Origin: Niastella sp966212235
GTDB taxonomy: Bacteria > Bacteroidota > Bacteroidia > Chitinophagales > Chitinophagaceae
Assembly: GCA_966212235.1 (NCBI GenBank)
Contig: CBIHPP010000005.1
Span: 1-64,000, forward strand
Direction: 5' to 3'
Length of the DNA: 64,000 nucleotides
Made by a program: the position numbers and the translations under genes
Shown here: positions 1-7,158 of the stretch, in pieces
Layout of the letters: each line of letters opens with the position of its first letter
Position numbering within the stretch: the stretch's first letter is position 1
Notes under the pieces: model-generated
Database searches by the model: none
Seen by the model: only the letters and a program-made list of their open reading frames with translations
What the model was told of the DNA's origin: nothing

Positions 1-63
1 ACTATTAATATAAAGTATTGATATGCAATATATTCTTGTTTCCCGTACGCGGTACTGAAATGG

Positions 64-99
64 AAACCCTTGTAAATTTATATTTGCAAGGGTTTTTTT
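64..99 (+). terminator. Intrinsic terminator
   Basis: A perfect 9-bp stem (AAACCCTTG at 64-72 with CAAGGGTTT at 87-95) is followed by a run of seven T. It presumably ends a transcript entering from outside the left edge. Confidence 0.75.
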
Positions 100-177
100 A
101 TTGGGTATACCTTGTTAAATGAAGGAAATAAATATTTGACTCCCCGCTAGTCCATCTATTTGCGCTCTCCGTCACTT

Positions 178-220
178 AAAGGTTGTAATAATAGCCATTA
201 GAATGGCATTTGCAACCTTT
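178..220 (+). other. Two-step stem-loop ahead of the first lipoprotein gene
   Basis: An 8-bp outer stem (AAAGGTTG at 178-185 with CAACCTTT at 213-220) encloses a 6-bp inner stem (GCCATT at 194-199 with AATGGC at 202-207). A T-rich stretch follows. It lies 50 bp before the start codon at 271, so it is either a second terminator for the upstream transcript or a structured leader; the sequence does not decide which. Confidence 0.4.
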
Positions 221-270
221 ATCGCTTTTTAATCTCATTAGATACCATTTTTAACCAAAAACAAATCAAT

Positions 271-1230
271 ATGAAACACATGCAGTTATTGCTATTGCTT
301 TTCTGCATCTATCTTTTTGCGTGCAAAAAAGACTTGAATACAAATGCTTCCGGTGCAAAACCGGGGAATACTGAAATTAAGCAGAGAAGCTATAAGAGTT
401 TTACCACCGATAAACAAACGCTGTCTACTATCAGCAAATTTATTCACGACTCCATTCATGATTTCAAAAGTCTTGACAGCTATCTGAGCCAATTTCTTAA
501 TGATGAATTTAAGAACGCTACAACCAGGCAAAATGCAACGTTGAGAGTTGAGGATGATGGTAATCCAGGAGAATCCGATGAAATACATAGTGACAGCTGG
601 TCGCAATATTATAATGAACCTGGAGATTATTACGGGGACCTTGAAAACGAATTTTCACATTGGAACGGACTTGAATATTCGTTAGCTGTTTTCGAAGGAG
701 TGGCCTATGGAACTTCTGTTTTTCAAAAACGACATAATACCATAGTAATAAATTTCCCATATGCGTACAGAATGAGTGTTGACAGAGGAAAGTACCATTA
801 TTTAATGCCAGGTCATGGAATAACTGCAACACTTACCGGACCAGCCCTGGGGGAACTTGAGTACACTGGGGCATATGCTTTTAATGTTGCTGACGTTGAT
901 TTTTTTTATGATGGTCAAATTGAAGGTTTCGTAAATATCAGGGAAAAAAGAACCAGGATCGTTGATGATGAGTTTAACATTACTTTTAAAGCAGGATTAA
1001 AAGCAGAAATAATTGAAATTGGAACGGAACTGGAAGGTGGCAGGAAAGTTACTAGTGTCACGAATACTGTTGGCGATTATACTATAAACCTTTTGCTTCA
1101 GTTAACTACGCCTGTTGGTGCTGCAGATGTCATTGAACAATGGACTTTCTGGGGGAATCAATATCCTTATCCCAAACCCACATACAATATGTTTATAAAC
1201 GGAATTAATCAAGGTTATCAGCAAAATTGA
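271..1230 (+). CDS. Putative lipoprotein of unknown function
   Basis: The N-terminus is a lipoprotein signal: a Lys/His start, a Leu-rich core and a lipobox ending LFAC with Cys18, followed by Lys-Lys-Asp, the usual context for Bacteroidota lipoproteins. The remaining roughly 300 residues are rich in Tyr, Asn and Thr, have no other membrane segment and match no family I recognise. Residues from about 120 onward alternate polar and hydrophobic residues like a beta-rich fold. The next lipoprotein gene starts 4 bp after the stop, so the two are probably co-transcribed. A secreted partner protein or immunity role would fit the RHS remnant nearby, but nothing in the sequence shows it. Confidence 0.8.
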   Translation: MKHMQLLLLLFCIYLFACKKDLNTNASGAKPGNTEIKQRSYKSFTTDKQTLSTISKFIHDSIHDFKSLDSYLSQFLNDEFKNATTRQNATLRVEDDGNPGESDEIHSDSWSQYYNEPGDYYGDLENEFSHWNGLEYSLAVFEGVAYGTSVFQKRHNTIVINFPYAYRMSVDRGKYHYLMPGHGITATLTGPALGELEYTGAYAFNVADVDFFYDGQIEGFVNIREKRTRIVDDEFNITFKAGLKAEIIEIGTELEGGRKVTSVTNTVGDYTINLLLQLTTPVGAADVIEQWTFWGNQYPYPKPTYNMFINGINQGYQQN

Positions 1231-1234
1231 TGAT

Positions 1235-1819
1235 ATGGATAGGAAAACGACCATTCTTACTGTATTACTTTCCCTTTTATTTTTCTCCAATTGCGGTAAT
1301 AACCATCGAAGCCACAAGGTAATGCCTGCGGGGGAATATACATTCGCTTGCGCAACCGGGCTTGTAAGTGGTGACACAACTTTACATGGTTGGAGCAAAA
1401 TAAATCAATTTAAAAATAGCCTGCTGATCTTTCAGGTCAGGAATGATACACTTATTGAAATAAGCAACAATAATACAGTGGCATCGAAAAAAACCTTAAC
1501 CCGGGTTACCCAATTGCCGGACTCAACGGAGTACCAGAAATTGCCCAAACGGTATCTTGATTTTGAGTTGCAGGGAATATATCACGAAAAAGTACATCCT
1601 TTTGAATTTTATTCAATCCTATATTATTCTAAACAACGGCATGCATTGATGCGCCAATATCATAGTGGTTTAAACAACATAGATGTCGTAGCTTTATTTT
1701 TTCCCAATGTAACAGATACGCTTAATCCTTTCAAAAATTATTCTCAGTTTTTTAAATTGGGAACGCTTGATTTTCACGAAAGAGCGACATTGGAAATAGG
1801 CAAACAGAACAAAAATTAA
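1235..1819 (+). CDS. Putative lipoprotein of unknown function
   Basis: A short signal with lipobox FFSNC (Cys20) marks this 194-residue protein as a probable lipoprotein. The mature part has no further hydrophobic segment, repeats or motif that I can name. It begins 4 bp downstream of the preceding lipoprotein gene with no room for a promoter, so the pair should form one transcript and may act together at the envelope. Base use is AT-rich like the gene before it. The start ATG at 1235 is the only one giving a proper signal peptide. Confidence 0.75.
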   Translation: MDRKTTILTVLLSLLFFSNCGNNHRSHKVMPAGEYTFACATGLVSGDTTLHGWSKINQFKNSLLIFQVRNDTLIEISNNNTVASKKTLTRVTQLPDSTEYQKLPKRYLDFELQGIYHEKVHPFEFYSILYYSKQRHALMRQYHSGLNNIDVVALFFPNVTDTLNPFKNYSQFFKLGTLDFHERATLEIGKQNKN

Positions 1820-2052
1820 AAGGAGATACAGCAATGTGCTTTTGTTATTAACTTGATTGTACGGAGTGTTCCACCAACGGGGCAGATTAGAACCTGTCCT
1901 CCCGATCAATTGGAATCTAACTACAATTCATAATACTTATTAAATCATATAAGTAGCTGTATTTCAGCTTGTAAATTCATTTTTTAACCTATATAATTTC
2001 CTTAACGAATCTATTATCCGGTTCGTACTCCGCCCCAACAGGGGTACAAGAC

Positions 2053-2090
2053 AAAAAGTAAGATCCCAGGCTGAAAAGTCTGGGATTTTT
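2053..2090 (+). repeat. 38-bp direct repeat, copy 1, with terminator hairpin
   Basis: This 38-bp segment recurs at 8567-8604 in the same orientation with two mismatches. It contains the stem ATCCCAG/CTGGGAT (63-69 and 80-86 of 2000) followed by TTTTT, so it can work as a terminator. It lies in the 424-bp gene-free stretch 1820-2243, which otherwise holds only the nested palindrome at 2154. Confidence 0.6.
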
Positions 2091-2153
2091 GGTTTTAGGG
2101 GTATCCGGTAATATTTTCAAGGATTTTGATAATAATCGTGTAAAAAATAAAAA

Positions 2154-2191
2154 CGCTTAACAGTTAAGCAAAACGGCTTAACTGTTAAGCG
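2154..2191. repeat. Nested palindrome: two GCTTAACNGTTAAGC sites in inverted order
   Basis: Two 16-bp arms (2154-2169 and 2176-2191) are perfect reverse complements separated by 6 bp (AAAACG). Each arm is itself a 15-bp palindrome, GCTTAAC-N-GTTAAGC, with A or T at the centre. The DNA could therefore form one long hairpin or offer two adjacent symmetrical binding sites. There is no T-run after it on the plus strand, so a plain terminator is unlikely. It sits 52 bp beyond the 3' end of the small minus-strand gene at 2244. Confidence 0.6.
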
Positions 2192-2243
2192 GAATAACAG
2201 GCGACTATTGGTCACAAAATAAGAGACGACCTTTAGTTATTAG

Positions 2244-2426
2244 TTATTCTACCTTCTTGAAAATCATACTGGTACTATCACTGAGCTTTTTCTCATTAAA
2301 GTCTTTTTTCTTTCTTGCATCTTCTTTTACCCCATCAGCAAATTTTTTCATCTGGATAAAAAATATGCTGACTACTATAACAATTAAGATTGACAGCCCA
2401 AGTATAATTTTTGTTTTCCGTTTCAT
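2244..2426 (-). CDS. Small single-pass membrane protein, possible immunity protein
   Basis: This 60-residue protein has a basic start (Lys-Arg-Lys-Thr-Lys), one strong hydrophobic segment at about residues 7-24, and a highly charged Lys/Asp/Glu tail. It follows the RHS-tip gene on the same strand after only 20 bp. Genes just downstream of RHS toxin tips commonly encode the cognate immunity protein, and some are membrane proteins, so that role is an inference from position. Sixty residues is short for an immunity protein, and the sequence shows no direct link to the toxin. Confidence 0.5.
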   Translation of the reverse strand: MKRKTKIILGLSILIVIVVSIFFIQMKKFADGVKEDARKKKDFNEKKLSDSTSMIFKKVE

Positions 2427-2446
2427 CTGCTTAAAACATTTATTAA

Positions 2447-3199
2447 TTAAAACGTCGGTTCTCTTGCCATTTCCGCTCTTTGCTGCCTTACCATTTCATC
2501 AATTCGTCTTTGTTTTTCTGCCGGTGGAAGGTTAAACCACTTAACATAGGGATTTAATTGATTAAAATATGCATTGGGTTTCGGGTTGGCATCAAGAGGC
2601 AAACTAATACCTGTGTTAGTTTGTGTTGCATTCTGACATGCGTCAACGCAATTATTAAAATAAAGATTATACTTCTTTTCTCCATTTGCATGCATCGCTT
2701 TTAAATCAATAGCATTAAATGCAATCTCTCTGTCCTGATCTTTACTTGTGTTCATTATACTAAACTCGTCATAAGCGTTCCCTCCAATGCCAGCTTTTGC
2801 TGCATTGATCAATTCCGCTTGAGTAGGATTTCTCATTATCTTTTCCATTACCGGATTTCCATTTTTGTCTTTTACCACATTACCTTTAGAATCAACCTTA
2901 GGTCTTTCTGCTTCAATTTGTAATTGTTCTACAGTTACACCTCCATCAGTATTACTGCCCAATAGCATTTCTCCTGTTCCTGGATTACCAGCAGCTCCTT
3001 GTGAGAAGAAAAACCAATTGCCTTGTTCATTTTGAAAGAACATTGCCAGGTGTCCGTTTCCTCCTGCGCCCTGTTTATCTATCATATAAATCATTGTATC
3101 TCCAAGAATATCCCCATACCTGATAGGATTATTGTCCATAGCAGTGTATAAACTCATCTCAAAATTTGGTTTGGGGTCAACCTGCCAGAACCTTCCCAA
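2447..3199 (-). CDS. 5'-truncated RHS protein: end of RHS core plus permuted-papain-like toxin tip
   Basis: The reading frame opens with the end of an RHS core: GRFWQVDP followed by NNPIRYGDILGD, the conserved junction at which variable toxin domains are joined. In-frame codons upstream, to about 3240, still encode RHS residues (NLYETFYRSHDPQL), then a stop falls at the junction with an unrelated gene remnant. No ATG fits; the first possible start is TTG at 3199. The tip has His50 in a GHLAM context and Cys184 in NNCVDAC. The His-before-Cys order is that of circularly permuted papain folds (LRAT/YiiX-like), used as toxins by other RHS and polymorphic proteins. The shell and delivery parts are missing, so this is a stranded cargo module, functional only if expressed on its own. 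Confidence 0.7.
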   Translation of the reverse strand: MGRFWQVDPKPNFEMSLYTAMDNNPIRYGDILGDTMIYMIDKQGAGGNGHLAMFFQNEQGNWFFFSQGAAGNPGTGEMLLGSNTDGGVTVEQLQIEAERPKVDSKGNVVKDKNGNPVMEKIMRNPTQAELINAAKAGIGGNAYDEFSIMNTSKDQDREIAFNAIDLKAMHANGEKKYNLYFNNCVDACQNATQTNTGISLPLDANPKPNAYFNQLNPYVKWFNLPPAEKQRRIDEMVRQQRAEMAREPTF

Positions 3200-3251
3200 T
3201 TGTGGGTCATGTGAACGATAGAAGGTCTCATAAAGGTTTATATACTATTCT

Positions 3252-3420
3252 CTTTTCCTGGCCGCGAGTCAGTTAAAGGAAAGCATGTTTTATGTTATAC
3301 TGCAGCCCAAAGAAGGCTTGTTTGAAAGGCTTGAGAAATATTATATTGAAAAAGGAGCTATCAATAAAGTCATAACCAACAAAAGTTTATGGACAAGGTT
3401 ATTCAAAACAATTAAATGCT
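3252..3420 (+). pseudogene. Remnant of a Clp-N-like gene (3' end only)
   Basis: About 170 bp match the last third of the gene at 6613-7098 at roughly 88-90 percent identity, including the words for LQPKEGLFERLEKYYIEK and ending just after the equivalent of its Lys-Leu-Trp C-terminus. The 5' part is absent, and the match starts within about 12 bp of where the oppositely oriented RHS frame breaks. It is a duplicated 3' fragment joined to a truncated RHS gene and has no start codon of its own. Confidence 0.8.
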
Positions 3421-3518
3421 AAAGATAGCTTCAACGGTTGAATTCCCGGAAGGATTTATTCAAGCATAGACCTTGCTGATCAAAAAAAGGCTTTTTCTCT
3501 CAAGAGCGGCTTTTTCAT

Positions 3519-3878
3519 TTATACTCCTTGTTTCATCTGCATCAGTTGCTGGAATTCATCCTTGTAACCATCTCCCCATGCATCCATTACATTAATGACC
3601 GGCAGCAATGATTTCCCAAAATCGGTCAGGTAATACTCCACACGCGTTGGCAACTCGGCATAGATCTTTTTACCAATGATGCCGTGAAATTCAAGTTCTT
3701 TCAGTTGAAGATTCAGCACACGGCGAGTGGCCGTAGGCACTTTACGGTGCAGTTCGCTGGGCCGGCGTACCCCGCTACTAATGAGGAACAACAAATACGA
3801 CTTCCATTTCCCGCCGATGATTTCCATCAGCACAGAAAAACCGCAGGAAAAGTCCTTTGGAATTTTTTTCTCATACAT
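3519..3878 (-). CDS. HxlR-family winged-helix transcriptional regulator
   Basis: The 119-residue protein has the HxlR layout: a Cys near the N-terminus (CGFSVLMEIIGGKW), then a helix-turn-helix and wing (LHRKVPTATRRVLNLQLKELE), and the typical segment VEYYLTDFGKSLLPVI. HxlR proteins are dimeric redox or ligand sensors that usually regulate a neighbouring enzyme gene. It is divergent from the oxidoreductase at 4026 with 147 bp between them, so it probably controls that gene and itself. The Cys near the start could sense oxidants or electrophiles, as in YodB and HypR, but this is by analogy. Length is normal for the family. Confidence 0.9.
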   Translation of the reverse strand: MYEKKIPKDFSCGFSVLMEIIGGKWKSYLLFLISSGVRRPSELHRKVPTATRRVLNLQLKELEFHGIIGKKIYAELPTRVEYYLTDFGKSLLPVINVMDAWGDGYKDEFQQLMQMKQGV

Positions 3879-4025
3879 ATCGCCTGGCGTTTTTTACAGT
3901 AACAAAATTAAAAGTATGCTCGTAATTAATAGGGATAAAATTATCCCAATCCGAACAAATTCACCCCTATTGTCTAACAATGCTTAAATCCTTCCCTTTG
4001 TGCTACACAAAAAAATCTACGCAAG

Positions 4026-4883
4026 ATGAAAGAAAGAGTACTGATGATAGGATTAGGGGCAATGGGGTCTGTTCTGGCCCGGTTGATACTGGAAAAAGAT
4101 AAAACCCTAACGATATGGAACCGCTCGGAAGAAAAAGCGCAGCATCTCCGTGCAGCCGGTGCGGGCTACACGCCAGATATCAGCGAAGCTGTTGCAGCGA
4201 ACGACATCATCCTCATCTGCCTGCAGGATTATCCAACCACGAAAAAAGTCCTGCAGGGCGTTTCGTTGGTAGGCAAAACGGTCGTGCAATTAACCACCGG
4301 AACCCCGCAGGATGCCCGATTAATGGCAGCATCCTTTACCGCCCGCGGCGCCGAATATCTCGATGGCGCCATCCTGGCCACTCCTTCTCAAATGGGCACA
4401 GCACACACGCCCATTTTCCTTTCCGGCAACAAAGCGGCCTGGACCACTTCGGAAGATACGTTGCGTATTCTCGGGGGTGCGCTTAGTTATTTCGGTGAAG
4501 CTCCCGGTACTGCCGCAGCATGGGACATTGCTGCACTTTCCAGCATGTTCGGCATGATGATCGGCTTCCTCAACGGAGCCCGCATCTTCGAATCGGAGGA
4601 TTTGCAGGTGACGGATCTTGGTAATATGATTCTCAATATTGCGCCCGTACTTGGACAAATGATCAAAGACACAGGCGACGATATCCAGCAACAAAAATAT
4701 GACAGTCCCCAAAGCTCTCTCGACATCTGTGCAGGCAGCTTCGACCTTATGGTGCGCCTTTCCGCAGAGAACAAACTGGACGCGGGTTTTGCCCTATTCG
4801 CACAACAACTATTCCGCAAGGGCCAGGATGCAGGCTACGGACAGCAAAGAATTTCAACGTTGATGAAAACACTCCGGCAATAA
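4026..4883 (+). CDS. NADP-dependent 6-phosphogluconate-dehydrogenase-like oxidoreductase, imine-reductase type
   Basis: A Rossmann fold starts at once with GLGAMG (residues 9-14), followed by the NRS that favours NADP and the TTGTP segment typical of beta-hydroxyacid dehydrogenases and imine reductases. Where hydroxyacid dehydrogenases have a catalytic Lys in a GxxxK helix, this protein reads SMFGMMIGFLNG, with no Lys. Loss of that Lys, together with the long helical C-terminal domain, is typical of the imine reductase branch, whose members reduce cyclic imines. The natural substrate cannot be told from sequence. The divergent HxlR gene probably regulates it. GC content is visibly higher than in the genes to the left. 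Confidence 0.85.
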   Translation: MKERVLMIGLGAMGSVLARLILEKDKTLTIWNRSEEKAQHLRAAGAGYTPDISEAVAANDIILICLQDYPTTKKVLQGVSLVGKTVVQLTTGTPQDARLMAASFTARGAEYLDGAILATPSQMGTAHTPIFLSGNKAAWTTSEDTLRILGGALSYFGEAPGTAAAWDIAALSSMFGMMIGFLNGARIFESEDLQVTDLGNMILNIAPVLGQMIKDTGDDIQQQKYDSPQSSLDICAGSFDLMVRLSAENKLDAGFALFAQQLFRKGQDAGYGQQRISTLMKTLRQ

Positions 4884-4994
4884 AACAGCCCGTCATTGGT
4901 AACAGCATCTCTTATTATTAGATTTACAAATGATTCAAAATACCTGTGATAAATTCGTCCAGGTGTTCCAACCCATTCCTGCACGCGGTACAAA

Positions 4995-5055
4995 GATTCA
5001 ACCTTGGCATAATTGAAAAGGGCTATTCTAATAAGAGCAGCCCTTTTTGTTTGAT
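4995..5055 (+). repeat. 61-bp direct repeat, copy 1, with long terminator hairpin
   Basis: It matches 5819-5879 in the same orientation with about seven differences. The core is a 13-bp arm (AAAGGGCTATTCT) and its partner across a 4-nt loop, then TTTTT. The two copies bracket the lipoprotein gene at 5074-5643. This copy lies 3' of the oxidoreductase and could end its transcript. Confidence 0.6.
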
Positions 5056-5073
5056 AAAATAGTACGTCAAAGG

Positions 5074-5643
5074 CTAGCGGGGAATTTCCAGGAAGTCACA
5101 CACTTCATTATAGCTCATTGAATGTAGATCGATGCGGCGGCCACCATTACTGGCTTTAACGCCGCCGGGCACAATGATATAACGGAAGCTATGCTGAGTG
5201 CTGATGGTGTTGTAATAGCTCAGGTTATTGACAAAATTGATCCGGAGTTTGCCAACGCTGTCGAAAGCCGACCAGGTATCGGTCATTGTATTGCCTTGCA
5301 CATAGGTGATTGAAATCGGCAGTTGTGATATTTGGCCAGCGGGCCACACTTGTGTATTGTACCCTGACAGCTTTCCGAAAGTAAGCACCATACCGCTGTC
5401 GATTATTGCCTGCGTAATAGCCGGCGTCTGCCTGGTATGATCAAAGTTCTTAATGCCAAAAATAGTGGACATTGTGTAGGATGAAGGTATAAACCAATCT
5501 GAATAAATTACATTGGCTGTGCCTGCAGGTCCCTGGGGGCCGGTATCGCCTTTTTTGCAGGAGCAAACAATAACAACCATGAGAATTAACGAGGAAATAA
5601 GCACCTTACTAATTGTTGGCGTGTGATTAACCGGATGAACCAT
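5074..5643 (-). CDS. Lipoprotein with a short collagen-like linker
   Basis: A 29-residue signal ends in a lipobox at Cys29 (VIVCSC), directly followed by Lys-Lys-Gly and the Gly-X-Y run GDTGPQGPAGT. The remaining about 145 residues form a compact, beta-rich region with no family I can name. Lipoproteins in which a brief collagen-like linker follows the lipidated Cys are frequent in Bacteroidota; the linker probably holds the domain away from the membrane. The gene stands alone between two copies of a 61-bp repeat, each carrying a terminator hairpin. The function is unknown. Confidence 0.75.
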   Translation of the reverse strand: MVHPVNHTPTISKVLISSLILMVVIVCSCKKGDTGPQGPAGTANVIYSDWFIPSSYTMSTIFGIKNFDHTRQTPAITQAIIDSGMVLTFGKLSGYNTQVWPAGQISQLPISITYVQGNTMTDTWSAFDSVGKLRINFVNNLSYYNTISTQHSFRYIIVPGGVKASNGGRRIDLHSMSYNEVCDFLEIPR

Positions 5644-6123
5644 CGTTCTTTGTTTTAAAATGAATTTGATTTGGTATCTGTGGATCTGGCATTAAACTGA
5701 AAGCAAAAGACACGAAAAATTATTTATCAAAAAATCACCTTTTAGAGGGATAAGAGATAGCCAATTGCTTGAAAACGGGACAAACTATCTAAAAGAGTAT
5801 GCGATATGGAAGGCAAGAGGTTCAACCCTGGCAAAATTGAAAAGGGCTGTTCTAACAAGAGCAGCTCTTTTTGTTTGATGGTGGCGTGCATTCCCCTAAC
5901 GGATCGGATCAATTTAAATCCTGGGGATGTAAGGCTAAGCATAAATTTGCGGGTCACTAAAAGAAAGAATTTCTCAGCTTGTGCACTGCGTCTGGCAACT
6001 TCGGAGTATTACATGGTAACATAGATGCATTTCCTGGCAACATGATCGGATAAGTAGTCAAATTTGATGCGCCTCTTCGAAAAAAACGTATAGCTCTTTG
6101 GAACCTGGTAGAAGAAGTCGTAA
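5644..6123. other. Gene-free stretch with one repeat copy
   Basis: I see no convincing coding frame in these 480 bp. The only structured element is the second 61-bp repeat at 5819-5879. The rest is AT-rich sequence between the lipoprotein start at 5643 and the 21-bp array. Confidence 0.5.
5819..5879 (+). repeat. 61-bp direct repeat, copy 2, with long terminator hairpin
   Basis: This is the second copy of the segment at 4995-5055. Its hairpin arm reads AAAGGGCTGTTCT and the partner arm has changed in step at one position, keeping G-U or Watson-Crick pairs, so pairing seems to have been retained. A TTTTT run follows. It has no obvious upstream gene on the plus strand, unlike a normal terminator. 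Confidence 0.6.
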
Positions 6124-6417
6124 CTATAAGACATAAGTTCGCAACTTTGGTCCTAATATTTGAAACTTTCCATGCAATGTTTTGAACTTTCCAGTCAATC
6201 TTTTAAACTTTCCACCTAATGTTTTGAACTTTCCACACGAAGTTGCGAACTTGTAAAGCAATGTTTGCAACTTGTAACCCCATGTTTGAAACTTGTGATC
6301 CAATGTTTGCAACATACGCGGCATAGTTTGAAACTTTCCAACGTAGCTTTCCAAAAAAGAGTCCTCATAACCCATCAGCAGTCTAATATGATTAACTTTG
6401 GCCCCATTCATTTCCAA
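6124..6417 (-). CDS. Possible small heptad-repeat protein (97 residues)
   Basis: The minus-strand frame over the 21-bp array stays open for 98 codons and gives about ten heptads of consensus xxGKFKT, for example LGGKFKR and LHGKFQI. A hydrophobic residue at position 1 and Phe/Leu at position 5 alternate 4-3, as in a coiled coil. Lys is always AAG or AAA and Phe TTT or TTC. The start would be ATG at 6417, after which 31 non-repetitive residues precede the repeats. No signal peptide or known domain is seen. An open frame is expected by chance in a tandem array whose unit is a multiple of three and lacks stops, so coding status is uncertain. Confidence 0.3.
   Translation of the reverse strand: MEMNGAKVNHIRLLMGYEDSFLESYVGKFQTMPRMLQTLDHKFQTWGYKLQTLLYKFATSCGKFKTLGGKFKRLTGKFKTLHGKFQILGPKLRTYVL
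6134..6343. repeat. Tandem array of ten 21-bp units
   Basis: Ten degenerate units of exactly 21 bp follow one another without insertion or deletion; unit starts are 6134, 6155, 6176, 6197, 6218, 6239, 6260, 6281, 6302 and 6323. The consensus is near AATGTTTGAAACTTTCCA plus three variable bases. Unit-to-unit identity ranges from about 60 to 90 percent. There are no unique spacers, so this is not a CRISPR array. Confidence 0.85.
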
Positions 6418-6612
6418 TTTCTCCCTATAGTTCGAACATAATCCATAAACTTTCTAATCCTCCGGGAATTCAACATGATCCAAAAAGGGCCTGTTGGGCA
6501 ATATGCTTAATATCAAATTTGCAAACTATAAAACATTAAGGGTATAGTATCTTCGTAAACGACCCTGTGCTGACGAACAAAAAGTTGTTTATTGCAATTC
6601 AAATTATTTATT

Positions 6613-7098
6613 ATGAATCATAACCTCTCCCAGGCAACGAAAGATTTATTATCTGAAGCCAGAAATATTGCCATAAATCTGGGATATGATCACATATCAA
6701 CGATTCATTTTTTTCTTGCAGACTGCAACAGTAACAGAAGCCTGTCAATAAAAGATTTTGTTTTTAAGAATAATAAAGATTTACATGAATTTTATGAAAG
6801 TCAAATAATTGGCGATTCAACTATCTTTTTAGATTCATTGCCTTTAACATTAGAAGCAGAAAAAACGATCAGGAAAGGAATTCGATTAATGAAAACTGTT
6901 TATAAAGCCAATGAGCTATACCCGTACCATCTTTTCCTGGCCGCCAGTCAGTTAAGAAAAAGCAGGTTTTATTCTATACTGCAACCCAAAGAAGGCTTAT
7001 TTGAAAGGCTTGAGAAATATTATATTGAAAAAGGGGCAATCAATAAAGTTATAACTGGCAAAAGTTTATGGGCAAGGTTATTCGGAACAAATAAATAG
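6613..7098 (+). CDS. Clp-N-domain-like protein
   Basis: The 161-residue protein resembles the double Clp N-terminal repeat of ClpA/ClpC. The first half (LSQATKDLLSEARNIAINLG then HISTIHFFLADC) and the second (LTLEAEKTIRKGIRLMKTVYKA then YPYHLFLAASQ) each match the Clp repeat pattern in which the usual words are GxxYIGTEHLLL. There is no ATPase module, so it would be a free-standing adaptor-like or substrate-binding domain. I chose ATG 6613; a TTG at 6592 would add seven residues. It is AT-rich. A broken copy of its 3' end lies at 3252-3420, so the locus has been duplicated. Confidence 0.65.
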   Translation: MNHNLSQATKDLLSEARNIAINLGYDHISTIHFFLADCNSNRSLSIKDFVFKNNKDLHEFYESQIIGDSTIFLDSLPLTLEAEKTIRKGIRLMKTVYKANELYPYHLFLAASQLRKSRFYSILQPKEGLFERLEKYYIEKGAINKVITGKSLWARLFGTNK

Positions 7099-7158
7099 TT
7101 AAAATAGCGCTGGCTCCCCACCCACCGGAACGGTGTGCAAGAACGGCTCTCTTACCTC

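Noticed and set aside
2041..2090. tRNA-like attachment site at the 38-bp repeat
   Set aside because: No cloverleaf can be drawn around it and no integrase gene is present in the window.
4985..5055. Remnant of a tRNA 3' end (TTCAACC resembling a T-loop)
   Set aside because: The flanking bases do not pair into a T-stem or acceptor stem in either repeat copy; a terminator-bearing repeat explains it better.
6134..6343. CRISPR array
   Set aside because: Units abut directly with no unique spacers, they vary strongly among themselves, and no cas genes are nearby.
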